Assembly: GCA_003427395.1 (NCBI GenBank)
Contig: BFEA01000167.1
Location: 2,270,118 to 2,312,890, forward strand
DNA length: 42,773 nt
Origin: Chara braunii
Taxonomy: Eukaryota; Streptophyta; Charophyceae; Charales; Characeae
Reading direction: 5' to 3'
The position numbers were made by a program, and so were the translations under genes. The notes under the pieces were generated by a model. That model saw nothing but the letters and a program-made list of their open reading frames with translations. It had not been told where the DNA came from and did no database searches. Below are positions 9,925-18,793 of this stretch, piece by piece (the stretch's first letter is position 1; every line of letters starts with the position of its first letter).

Positions 9925-10215
9925 GTATGCAAAGCTTCTCAAAACAAAATACAGACTATGATTCAAGCGCGTAAAACAGAATTATCGTACTTTTGTAGTG
10001 ATTTCATAATTGAACAAGTCCGAGTCTATTATGTTCGATATGAGAAAGATTGGATTCTCGGTGTGAATGGACCTTATTGTTTGGCCAAACAGATTTGTAA
10101 CTTGGTACATGATATTTGTATTAATTTGAGAATATCCTCGAAGATAGAGCTTGGCGATAAAGTGAAATTATTGTCTACACTGATCAGTCTTGGAGTGTTG
10201 TCCGTAACAGAGTGG
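9925..10215 (+). pseudogene. Group II intron maturase (RT)-like fragment inside the LINE
   Basis: The open frame that starts at 9916 reads VRVYYVRYEKDWILGVNGP, then LAKQICNLVHDICINLRISSKIELGDKVKLLSTLIS. In group II intron-encoded proteins this is the RT block around YADD (RYADDWILGVxG), followed by a helix, an 'L.L.LS..KT' block and 'DKxKFLGTLIS'. Here YADD is YEKD (10039-10050), so the first catalytic Asp is lost. The segment is clearly more AT-rich than the flanking LINE, as organellar DNA would be. The frame stays open through it and continues into LINE text (WHKRKVS at ~10420). Known: such maturases sit in mitochondrial and plastid introns of plants and algae. Inferred: nuclear insertion of organellar DNA. 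A diverged LINE segment is the alternative. Confidence 0.55.
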
Positions 10216-10239
10216 AAGGTGAAAACAGGTTATTCAGGT

Positions 10240-11225
10240 CTGGGGAGCCCATTCGAGGGGAATGGTGACGAAGGCCTCCCCCTTAAGAGGCATGTACAAA
10301 GTGAAGTAGTGGAAACAGTGGCTGTCTGTCAGGGTGACCATAAGTCACGAGATCATCTCCTTCCATTTAGAATCCCTCAACAAAGAAGAGATCTGGTTGT
10401 CGATCCACAAGAATGGACATGGCACAAGAGAAAGGTGAGCATGCAAAGCGTTTCTAAAAAAATAATTTACCGATCCCTTCTGTCGTATGAAGACATCTGG
10501 GACGAACTGAGAAACCGATGGGTCATAAGGGGCTGGCTTCCTGCTGCTCACGACAACAGATGGTCCAGGCGGAAATGGAGAGCTCAATGTGCACTATGGG
10601 CTGCCATACCGGATCAGAAGCACACAGGACACATTTGGCAATTCCCACTGCAGAGTGGCAGGCGTCTAAGAGCCAGTTTAAGGATTCTCACTGTACTGCA
10701 TGCGGTGCTACTGTGACTATACCCCATTCGTTTGTATATTGTCCGGTGGTACAGACCTTTTGGGCCTGGTGGGCTGACCATTTTACAGAGAAGTCACCCC
10801 TTGATGTGGCTGAAGACGAGACTGCTGTGATCCTTCTGGGTCTCATGCTGCAGACACAGAAACCAGACCAGAACAAGCTCATGACAGCTGAGATATTGTG
10901 TGGGGAGGCGCTATGGACAATCTGGACTGTACGGAACGAGTGGGTGAGGCAAGGAGTGGAATCTTCCCTGACGGCGATCCAGGGGCGTGCCTTGGAGGAT
11001 ATGAGGATGGCTATTTTGAGTGACTTCCACCGTTGTGTTGTCAAGGGGGAGTCCGGAGAAGACCACTTCTGGTTGCGATGGGGTCAGTATCAGCAGCTGC
11101 TTGAGCGACGTGAGCCTGCCCAACTCCACTTTGATGTAATGAAGCCTGCATATTCTCTGTGGACTGTACATTGGGCCGAGGGCGAAGCTTGGGGCTTGCC
11201 TCGGTCGGGTTGCGTCTTAGGTTAG
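10240..11225 (+). pseudogene. LINE ORF2 C-terminus with zf-RVT zinc finger
   Basis: Frame 1 carries EWTWHKRKVSMQSVSKKI, YRSLLSYEDIWDELRNRW and RKWRAQCALWAAIPDQKHTG. After a frame change, the frame running to 11225 carries HIWQFP...FKDSHCTACGATVTIPHSFVYCPVV, the Cys2-His-Cys finger of zf-RVT. It ends in a Trp-rich helix (FWAWWADHF) and a 130-residue tail ending at the TAG at 11223-11225. This finger is the usual end of plant L1 ORF2 proteins and is thought to help bind the template RNA. The frame from 10518 to 11225 is open for 235 codons, the best-preserved part of the LINE. Confidence 0.88.
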
Positions 11226-11450
11226 ATTCCTAATTTTGTTTGGCCGAGGGCTAACCGAGAGACTTGCCTAAGGAAATCCGTGAGGGACATATTTGTAAAT
11301 TCGGGAAAACATATAACAGAATTCCCTACAGCTATCCTAACTGCGAATAGCAGGTCCGGGCTACCTCTAGGACAGACAGGCCCTAAGGGCCTAAGCTGAT
11401 AGACGGTCCTATAGCCTATAGCCGGGTTGGGAGAGGCCCTAGAGGCCGAA
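11217..11450 (+). repeat. Dispersed repeat R1, copy 1
   Basis: From GGTTAGATTC at ~11220 to AGAGGCC at ~11447 this matches 24905-25148 in the same orientation with scattered substitutions and small indels. Shared words include TAATTTTGTTTGG, GAGGGCTAACCGAGAGAC, GGAAATCCGTGAGGGACA and GATAGACGGTCCTATAGCC. It begins at the LINE stop codon, so it may be the LINE 3' UTR, or an unrelated repeat abutting it. Copy 2 has no LINE coding sequence before it. Confidence 0.85.
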
Positions 11451-11751
11451 ACAGAAACGGTACCGGTCGGTCAGTAGGTCCACTGTAGGTCGAGTCTAGG
11501 CTAATTTAGTCTATAGATAGGATGGGCACATCGGCTCAGGGCTTTTGGCAGTTGGTACCGAGTACATCGCTGCTGCGCTACAAGTGAACCGGAAGTGGTG
11601 ACAGCTCAGCGCGGAAGGAGACAGGCATAGCCAGACCTTCGGAGCGCCGGCCATAGCTGGGACCTGCGCTGTACTCTGCCAGCATGTAGGGGCTGTCAGA
11701 GGTCTGGGGTATTGAGGTCTGCTGGAGGCGAGGGAAGTTGGTGCCCTCCTG

Positions 11752-12010
11752 GACCCTCCTCCGGAGTGGGGTTCCACGGTTGTGGCGCTGCAGCCATTGC
11801 TGCAGCTTCTTTCTCAGAGGTCATCTTGTCAGGATTTGGTGGCGCTGCTGCAGACTTCCATCGGGGAAGTCTTCCGACACTTCGTCATCATCAGATACTG
11901 TGGCGCTGGTCTTCTTCTTCATCTTCTGAGTGGCGCTTGGCCTCGGAGGCCTGTTTCAGGGTGGCGCTTCCCGTTGGAGGCTGTATCTGGGTGGCGCTTG
12001 ATGTTTCAGG
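11752..12010 (+). repeat. 30-bp minisatellite with GTGGCGCT core
   Basis: GTGGCGCT occurs at 11782, 11839, 11900, 11930, 11961 and 11991. Spacings are 57, 61, 30, 31 and 30, i.e. multiples of about 30 with missing or decayed units. Units share a GGCTGTxTCxGG-like second half. Open frames through this repeat (113-132 codons) are not supported as genes. The neighbouring stretches 11451-11751 and 12011-12507 show no gene. Confidence 0.8.
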
Positions 12011-12507
12011 GGCTCAGGGGTGTCACGAGTGGTTACTCAGGGTTGGGGAGTGAAGCGCTGCTCATTCCTGAGCAGCGCACTGTGGGTCTGAAGTTATTCC
12101 GACAATTTGAGACTCTGAGTTTAATAAACAGTGTAATACTGGGTTTGGACTATCATCGTTTCATTGTTTCCTGGATGTGATCTACTCGGCTTTTCTTTAT
12201 GACTGGTTGTGAGGATTGAGTGGAGTGAATTGCAGTTTCAATGTACCCTGTCATATCGCATGGTCAAGTCTTCCGCTGTGTTTATCTCTCCCTGTGCGGT
12301 GTGATACTCCTATCCTCTCCCCTTCCTTCTGTGTATGTATGGGCATACCTGGAAGTCTATGTGTGCGAGTGTTGGTCTCAGACAACAAACAACCAGAATC
12401 ATAACATTGGTCCCCTTCTTCAAAAACCAGCTCCGCTGGGGGAAAAATGAAAATGCTGGGGATCACTATGGTCAATAGGATTAAGGTTGGGTGTGATGTT
12501 TGACAAA

Positions 12508-12628
12508 ATTGCATTACTATGCGAAAGGCAATTTGAGAGCAGAACTAATAAACTGAGTAATCACTAGGTAGATTGCATTACTGCACTCAATGCAGTATGA
12601 GAGTAGAGTTAATAAACTGACTACTCCA
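12508..12628 (+). repeat. 64-bp direct duplication
   Basis: ATTGCATTACT at 12508 and 12572 begins two similar segments. Both continue with TGAGAGYAGA and then TAATAAACTGA. The middles differ. It is a short tandem duplication with no coding signal. The stretch 12629-13526 contains an A-run near 13180 and a second copy of the dispersed repeat of 3419-3560 at about 13305-13390, and nothing else I recognise. Confidence 0.7.
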
Positions 12629-13526
12629 TACGTTTGTAGCTGTTGAGGTAATGGGATTGGCTAGTAACCGGGCATGATTTGCCCTTTTTTTCCGAATAGT
12701 TTTAGTCTGTAATGGTTTGAGGAACGTTACGGATTAGATTATTAAGGGTAATATGGAACCGAGGGTATCCTTTCACCTAGGTCTAACAGGTGAAGGTGAT
12801 TTGTGACATAGGTAGGTAATTAACAACAAGAGTGCTTGGAATAGGATTATGGATACTGCAACGCTCATTAGAGCACGTGGGCAAAGGAGGCTACCAGTTG
12901 CTCTGCCCCTTGGACCCGCTGTCCTAGGGAACCCCTCTGCTATGCGCCTGGGTACCGCTTGAGAGTTCCCGGCTAACAGAGGAGCCATCAGAGGAGAACG
13001 GGCTTTGGAGGGAGCAGAGCTACTGACAGCGCTCCCTCGTTTGGTGTCCCGAACCGCAAAGGTAAGGCTATCCTCTGCTTATAAACATTGTAAAATTGTA
13101 AATGTTTCATGCTTGCCGGTGATAAGCAACTGGACCGTTGCCCCCCAGAATGGAAGGGGCCCTGTGTTGAGTGAAAAAAAAAAGAAAAAAAAAAAGGTGC
13201 ACAAAGCTGTTCGTTTTATGCATTTTCAACTGCCCTCGGCCCAGACCTGCAGTGCCCTGTGATTCCTGCGAATTCAAAACTCAACACCGCCCTCCCGCAG
13301 AGTTATTTCTTTGTTTTTTTTTTATTAAAGCCCGATCTATTTGTGGGGAGCAGCACGTGCTGAGAACCGGGCCCAGCGTCTGTTATAATGAGATTACAAT
13401 AATGAACATGGTTTTGAAATTTGAATATACCAAAGCCACTACCCAACCTTCGGTTGATAAATTTTCAGAAAATGCTATGAAAATTCATGAACCACTCCTG
13501 CTGGCAACCTCGCATTGGTTCTCTTT

Positions 13527-13568
13527 TTTTTTTTTTTTTTTCAAAAGGATTTTTTTTTTTTTTTTTTA

Positions 13569-13617
<49 letters not shown>
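13527..13617. repeat. Poly(T) tracts
   Basis: Three long T-runs are separated by CAAAAGGA and AAAAGG, and the last run is over 40 T. On the minus strand these are poly(A), as at the tail of a retroposon whose body would lie at higher coordinates. The adjacent 13620-14050 region has only unrecognised minus-strand frames, so no retroposon body can be named. Confidence 0.85.
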
Positions 13618-13620
<3 letters not shown>

Positions 13621-14081
13621 GATGCTAATGAGAATGATGATTCAAAAATATGACAAATTAAAGAAAAATATGCTATATCAGCTATTCTGGCCTCCTAATC
13701 TTAGAACAATTCCCTCTTTGAACTTCTTTCAGTTATTCCTTTTGAGTTTTGATGCTACGAAGAAGCCTGACAATCTCAGTCTCAGAAGACCAATGTTGAT
13801 TGGTTGGCCCACACAAATGGACATGAAATTATGAAGACTTTGGGCCTCACTCCACTTCTCACCATAAAATTGTGCAAAATGAGAATGAATTTCCCGCTGT
13901 AACATGGATAGATACACCACCATAATTTTTGTCTTTTGTGCATGCGGTGAGTAGTGGAGCGAGGCCCTTTGTACCTGCCAAAGTAGTCCCAAGAATCCTT
14001 GACCATGCACATGCAGCACATCCAGATTTGGACGGAGTCAAAAAAAACAAAGAAATTGTTCTCTTTATGATCAGGCTATGA

Positions 14082-14135
14082 GCCTAGCTCTGTTGGTACA
14101 CTCATGAATATCTCAAGGACGTCGCCCTCTAAACA
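14082..14135 (+). repeat. Weak tRNA-like segment
   Basis: TAGCTCTGTTGG at 14085-14096 fits box A. AAGGACGTCGCCC about 32 bases later is a poor box B (GGTTCGANTCC expected). It could be the decayed head of a tRNA-derived SINE, with an A-rich segment following (14143-14156). Evidence is thin. Confidence 0.3.
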
Positions 14136-14269
14136 AAGGAAGGAAAAAAAAAAGAAGATCAGCTAATGCGACAAGCCGAATGTGGTGAAAACCACGCTGA
14201 GAAATACTTTCGAGACTGCATACGGGTTTCATGTAACAGAGTTTGGAGTTGGGTGGCACAGATGTTCAC

Positions 14270-14500
14270 ACCCGTGAAACCAAGGGCATACTCCCAGTAG
14301 CACTTCCATTGTTGTAGCTGACCAAAAATAGGGCAAGATCCCGGTCGAAGAGGATACTGTGTGACTGCACCCTGTGTGAATATGCCCTGTGTGAAACCAA
14401 GGGCAAGATGGGAGTCGAAAGGGATACTGTGTGAATACGCCCTGTGAAACCAAGGGTGAGATCCAAGCCGAAAATGATACTGTGTCAATATATTATGCAC
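14270..14500 (+). repeat. Short tandem repeats with MITE-like ends
   Basis: GTGAAACCAAGGG recurs at about 14273, 14391 and 14444. Segments between carry GATACTGTGTGA and GTGTGAATAYGCCCT (14374-14388, 14429-14443). A 106-bp piece from AGGGCATACTC (14283) to GAATATGCCCT (14388) has the same inverted ends as the element at 15145-15555, so it may be a short derivative. Open minus-strand frames here reflect the repeats. Confidence 0.65.
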
Positions 14501-14660
14501 TAAGGGCCTAGGTTGGGTTTCCATTTGTCTCTGCAGGGAGAAGTCCAAGAGAGCAGGAGAGAGGACTTCGCCACTGCCTCCCGACAATTGGGTGACTGCG
14601 AGTATTGACGGAATCAGAGAAACATCTGTTCTGTGGCAGTTTGATTGTTGGTCCAAGGGA

Positions 14661-14773
14661 CTACCGTCTTCACCCGAATAGAATGCCCGTCATTATAGCT
14701 CTATCTGGACTGAAAGCTACCCAAAATACAGTTATAATGACCAGACATTCTATTCGGGTGGTGAAGACGGTAG
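14661..14773. repeat. 113-bp imperfect hairpin
   Basis: The left arm 14661-14700 (CTACCGTCTTCACCCGAATA...) is complementary to the right arm 14730-14773 (...TATTCGGGTGGTGAAGACGGTAG). Differences are a 3-base insertion and a few mismatches. The loop is 29 bases. The transcript of either strand would fold into a long stem of miRNA-precursor size. It could equally be a very short foldback transposon. No obvious target duplication is seen. Confidence 0.85.
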
Positions 14774-15141
14774 GCAAAAAAGTGTCCGCCGTGGTCCTTA
14801 TCTCAACCAGTCAGCCTTGGAGAGGGTATGTTGTCTGGGTTGACTTTCTTGAATCTGACGATCTCCCTGAAAATGTGAGCAATGACTGCCTTGGCTGAAT
14901 GGTTTGCATTCTCCTCTGATGCGCCCGCAACCTTGTCACGACAAGCATATTCAAGCAACCGTTTTTACACAAAAACAATCGACACAGAGGAAGGATCATC
15001 AGCCAGAAACATTTTTCTCTTTTTTATTATCATAGACTTTCATTGCTATGGATGGAGTTCACAACTTGCTCTTGTTATTTGTGGCCACAAACTACAATTT
15101 AAGGACTGTGTGACTGTGTCCTTTAAACCTGTCTTGAGGTG

Positions 15142-15558
15142 TTAGGGCATACTCACACGGGGACCGGATGACCTTAAATCCCAAAATTTGAGGCAGTTTT
15201 CGGGTCACATTGGAGAGGCCCACTACCCAAATGTACTTTTTGGTGACCCTTTTGTCAGCAGCCTGTGGGACCGTGGGCAAATTACCTTTTCAACTTTTTC
15301 TTTTGCCGTGAGGTATTTCAAGAAATTTGTGCATGTATTACCTCCGCTTTGAAAAAAAAAAAAAAAAAACCTCTATATATTTTTTGGGGTAAGCAGTGTG
15401 ATTACGTGCACTTCCTGGGAGGTGCAAATGTCAGGGCCCCGACTGTGTCCTTTGTGGACACAGAACGTGTGTGTGTATGGGCACCAAAAAGAGCAAATAC
15501 ATGGTACCAAATGTCCCAGATGTTTCCGACTTTAGGTCCGCGAATGAGTATGCCCTTA
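15142..15558. mobile_element. TTA-flanked MITE (PIF/Harbinger-like)
   Basis: The element spans 15145-15555, flanked on both sides by TTA (15142-15144, 15556-15558). Terminal inverted repeats begin GGGCATACTCA and continue to CGSGGACC, 18 of 21 bases matching by eye. PIF/Harbinger elements and Tourist-type MITEs duplicate TTA/TAA and have ends starting with G/C-rich triplets, so that superfamily is inferred. The inside is non-coding and includes an A-run at 15351-15370. The same end sequence marks repeats at 2994-3209 and 14283-14443. Confidence 0.82.
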
Positions 15559-15943
15559 GTGCTAGACTGTTAGCTCTTACTGAATGTACCATGGCAGCGA
15601 TCCGCACATGCTGAATGGGATCCCAAGTGATCGGAGTCCGGTGTCCAGACCTGGGGCGCAGATCCCCGTCCGGATTCCAGAACCCTTGTCGGAGTTCAAA
15701 CTTCTTTTACTTTTCGTCAGCCCAGGGTGTCTCTTTGCGACCCGGGCCATTGCCACTCTGCAAGAAAATCCAGCCCGGATTTTCTGGCATCCACACAGGG
15801 CCAGAAAGAGACCTTTTGTTTTGAAACAAGTCCGGTAGTGTCACACTTTAGGTGTCCAAAGGGCGAAAAGAAAACACGTGTGGGCAACAGGGTTGGGTGC
15901 GGAGTTTGAAAACGGCAATATCAGTAAAAATGGCTGTGGCCGC

Positions 15944-16100
15944 GTGTGATTTTGTTGCCCTTTTCAAACTCAGTGAGCCAGTCTGTTCCCCTTTTCAAAC
16001 TCGGCGCCCGGGTAAAAATGCTTTTTTTGCCCTTTCAAACATGGTGCGCAAGTTTGTTGCCGCTTGTGATTTTGTTGCCCTTTCCAAACTTGTTTGCGCC
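15944..16100 (+). repeat. Imperfect repeats of TGATTTTGTTGCCCTTTYCAAACT
   Basis: GTGTGATTTTGTTGCCC followed by TTTTCAAACTC occurs at ~15946 and, as CTTGTGATTTTGTTGCCC then TTTCCAAACTT, at ~16062. Partial versions (CCCCTTTTCAAACTCGG, GCCCTTTCAAAC) lie between. Spacing is irregular. There is no gene. Regions 15559-15943 and 16101-16424 hold only repeat-like or unsupported short frames. Confidence 0.7.
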
Positions 16101-16424
16101 ACAGCTGAACTTACCCCTTTTGTTTTTATTTTCCCGTTCAGCTTTTTGCTTTCACAAAAGCACCGGCTGCCATTTTGGAAGGGTGGCTGAGAGAAAGCAG
16201 GCTTCTAATGCGAAGGGCTGCCTCCCTTCTTTTTGCACACAAGCGAAGCAGCACCTCAAGCCGTCGTCCTCAGAAAGTCTCTCATCACCTCAAGCCATTG
16301 CGCTTGCCTTCATCTTCAAGCCAGCAGCAGGGGGGTGCCTCAACCTATTGCCCTCTCTCTCTCTCTTGCACGCGTTCTCCCCATTGCACTGTGACAAATC
16401 AATGTCGCATTTGAGTTGCAGACA

Positions 16425-16452
16425 AACTTCTCTCTCTCTCTCTCTCTCTCAG
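16425..16452. repeat. (CT)n microsatellite
   Basis: A short uninterrupted TCTCTC run inside pyrimidine-rich DNA. A similar shorter run lies at 16352-16366. Confidence 0.9.
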
Positions 16453-16657
16453 CTTGACAATCCGTCCTGCTCTCCCTCCTGAGCCCGCCATCCAGTCTTT
16501 CCATCATTGCATTGTCACAAGTTTCCCCCTTCCCCCCCTTCCTTGTTTGGAAACCATCATGTGGAATTAGTGGCATTAGCAACTCCGCTCAACATCAGCC
16601 AAAGATTTGGGGAAATTACCACGTGGCAAAGGCTGGGGGAGATCCATCCCTGCAACC

Positions 16658-17156
16658 GTCCATCCATCCCTGCCTCCATCCCTCCGTCTGTACCTCCCTC
16701 CCTCCGTCCCTCTGTCCCTCCCTCCCTCCATCCATCCCTCTGTCCGTCCCTCTGTCCCCCCGTCCATCCCTCCGTCCGTCTGTCCCTCTGTCAGTCCGTA
16801 CATCCCTCCATCCCGCCATCCCTCCATCCCTCCGTCTCTCCCTCTGTCCCCCTGTCCTCTTTCCCTCCGTCCATCCCTCTATCTCTCTCCATCCCTCCAT
16901 CCCTCTATCCCTCCATCCATCCCTCCATCCATCTCTCCATCCCTCCATCCCTCCATCCCTCCATCCCCCGCCTCCCTCTATCCCTCCCTCCGTACCTCCC
17001 CCCCACGCCCCTTTATCCCTCTGTGCCTCTGTAACACCGTCCCTCCCTCCCTCCCTCCCTCCCTCCCTCCTTCCCTCCTTCCCTCCCTCCCTCCCGCCGT
17101 CCCTTCGTCCCTCCATTCCTCTATTCCTTAATCCGTCCATCCGTCCCTCACTCCCT
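16658..17156. repeat. 500-bp pyrimidine-rich TCCC/ATCC satellite-like tract
   Basis: A nearly continuous array of CCATCCCTCC, CCGTCCCTC and CCCTCCCTC words, with very few purines on the plus strand. Three forward frames and the reverse frames stay open and give Pro-Ser-His or Gly-Arg-Asp repeats, a property of the repeat and not evidence of protein. The minus strand has long runs of GGGAGGGAGGG (complement of 17040-17072), which fit the G-quadruplex consensus. Confidence 0.95.
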
Positions 17157-17246
17157 CCCGCTTTCTGTCACACCGGTGCTCTGTTCACGCTATGAAAGCA
17201 TGAATTTCGAAATTTTAGACCAGGGATATACTCTCAAAGCACAATC

Positions 17247-17750
17247 TGTGACAGGGCTGAGGCAGAGCAGCGAGACTGGGAGAGAGAGGGAGAGTGAGAG
17301 CACACACACACACTCACTCAACTCGACGCAGACTCGACACGACTCGATGGATGTGGACAGAAAGTGGCAAAGTCGCAATCTTGGATTCCAAACACAATGT
17401 CGCAGCAAGTCACACTGAAGCACAAGCACTGAGGCTGAAAACTGAATGCCGAACTGAGCTTGAGTCTGGTCTTAAGTATCGGACTAAAGTTGAGTCCCGG
17501 GGGCAGAAGTGCAATTTGCCTCGGGGCTCAACTCAAAATCGATGGTCTGAGCCTGGGCGCCAGAGTGCATGGCGCCAAGTATCAAAATCCGAAAGTGCCA
17601 GAGGAGGAAGTTGAGAACGGGCGCCAACTGCAGAGGGCGCCAACAGTCAGGAACCGGAGATCAGAAACCAAAAAAAAAAATGAAAAAAATAGCAGCCTGG
17701 CGGGTGGTAACCAGCGGACCAGGGATCGAGCCCTGGCTGAGTCTGTAACA
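17247..17750. mobile_element. Solo-LTR-like element, copy 1 (family S)
   Basis: The element starts TGTGACAGGG and ends GTCTGTAACA (TG...CA). It is flanked by CAATC (17242-17246) and CTATC (17751-17755), a 4/5 match as a decayed 5-bp target duplication. It matches 29545-30012 in inverted orientation. Shared blocks are a GAGAGAGGGAGAG tract, CACACACACACTCACTCA, CTTGGATTCC, AGCAAGTCACAC, TGGCGCCA and ACCAGGGATCGAGCC. It contains no coding sequence. The structure fits a solo LTR or TRIM-like element. Which strand is the sense strand is not decided by the sequence. Confidence 0.75.
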
Positions 17751-17859
17751 CTATCCCTCCCTCTGGAAGGCAACGTCCCGGCTGCCAAAGACCCAATGAA
17801 CAACTGTGAAGGACGGGACAGGGCCGATCACTGGTCTGAAAGGAAAGGGGGAGTAGTGC

Positions 17860-18115
17860 AAGTAGCAGGGTAATCCTATTGAGGTTCTACAAGGATGAGG
17901 GAATCAATGCTCAAGTAACAGGGTAATCCTATTGAGGTTCTACAGGGATGAAGGAATCAATGCTCAAGTGAGAGGATAATCCTAACGAGGTTCTACAAGG
18001 GTGAGGGTAGCAATGTTCAGGTAACAGGGTAATCCTATTGAGGTTCTACAAGGGTGAGGGTAGCAATGGTCAGGTAACAGGGTAATCCTATTGATGTTCT
18101 ACAGGGTTATAGGTT
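17860..18115 (+). repeat. 53-bp minisatellite, five units
   Basis: TAATCCTA occurs at 17871, 17924, 17977, 18030 and 18083, exactly 53 bases apart each time. The unit is roughly CAGGGTAATCCTATTGAGG, then TTCTACARGGRTGAGGG, then a variable AATCAATGCTCAAGTAA. Unit 3 is the most diverged (TAACGAGG). Constant spacing with base changes but no indels indicates fairly recent amplification. Confidence 0.96.
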
Positions 18116-18793
18116 GCCAGGTTTGAGAGAAAGAAGAATAAAATAAAAACAATTGTTTGTTTAATGCTAAAGTGTTGGGGTGTCCGAGGGGATCCGGGAA
18201 AACAACGTCTCAGGTTGGTAACAAAGTGTCAAAATGTGAAGAATGTCTTGAGGAAGGTCTTGGAGGGTGTCGCAGAAGTGTCGGTGATGAAGCAGTCTTC
18301 AGCGGTTCTGTGATGTAGGCGGCGAGGACTTCAGCTTGATTGTCCCAGTAGCAGGTTGCATTCGGTACACGATCTGATGATGAGGTCTGATCCGGATAGC
18401 AGGTCGCAGACTGATCTTGATGTCCATGTCAGAGGTGCTGCTCCAGAGGTCTGCGGGTCCAAGATGCCGGCCAAAGGGAACAGCATGGTGGCCAACGAGC
18501 TGTCTTATCTCCTCGTACTGAGCTGCAGCATGCCATCGTCCTCGTGCGCTTACCATTAGATCCGTTATCACCGGCGACGCACAGGGCCCACATGTAGGAC
18601 CTGGACAAGAGGGACAGAGATGTGGCAGAGGACAAATGGGAAAACGGGGCGAGACGGAGGCAAGGACGGATCAGACAGAGGGAGGTCAAGGGGCAAGGTT
18701 TTGGCTGGGTACAGGGGCTGTGTGTAGTGCAGGGAGGCAAGGTTGAGGTAGGGTTTAGGCGGGGTTTAGGCAGGGTTTAGGTATAGTGGGTAG
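18116..18793 (-). other. Non-coding sequence 3' of the chromovirus; telobox-like triplet
   Basis: This is where the 3' LTR of the minus-strand element should lie, but I could not match any part of it to sequence upstream of gag, partly because of the N gap. At 18749-18781 the phrase GYRGGGTTTAG occurs three times with an 11-base period. Its complement contains the plant telobox AAACCCTA-like core. There is no polypurine tract next to the coding end and no supported gene. Confidence 0.5.

Larger units (their letters stand above)
6470..11225 (+). mobile_element. Degenerate L1-type LINE retrotransposon
   Basis: In order on the plus strand there is an ORF1-like cysteine region, an AP-endonuclease start (LQETK) and SDHS end, a reverse transcriptase with KASGLDG, NWRPIS, SEKAYDRV and RQGCP motifs, a thumb/connection region (SGARVNWAKS), and a C-terminal RVT-type zinc finger. 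This order is that of plant-type L1 LINEs. Many frameshifts and stops, an endonuclease deletion and loss of the catalytic FADD box make it non-functional. The 5' end is not defined. At the 3' end the coding region stops at 11225 without a visible poly(A) tail. No flanking target-site duplication could be identified. Confidence 0.9.

Noticed and set aside
12390-12425. Possible LTR end plus primer-binding site (CATAACA followed by TTGGTCCCC)
   Set aside because: No matching second LTR, no known plant PBS consensus beyond the first five bases, and no gag or pol downstream.
13171-13834. Lys- and Phe-rich frames (132 and 115 codons)
   Set aside because: They result from poly(A)/poly(T) runs and share no text with known proteins.
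14159-14656. Minus-strand 165-codon frame with repeated SHTVSLSTPILP-like text
   Set aside because: The repetition follows the tandem DNA repeats at 14270-14500. No homology is recognised.
16507-17195. Long overlapping Pro/Ser/His-rich and, on the reverse strand, Gly/Arg/Asp-rich open frames of 170-227 codons
   Set aside because: All are translations of the TCCC/ATCC simple repeat, open in several frames at once. There is no domain, no splice or start context, and the composition explains them fully.
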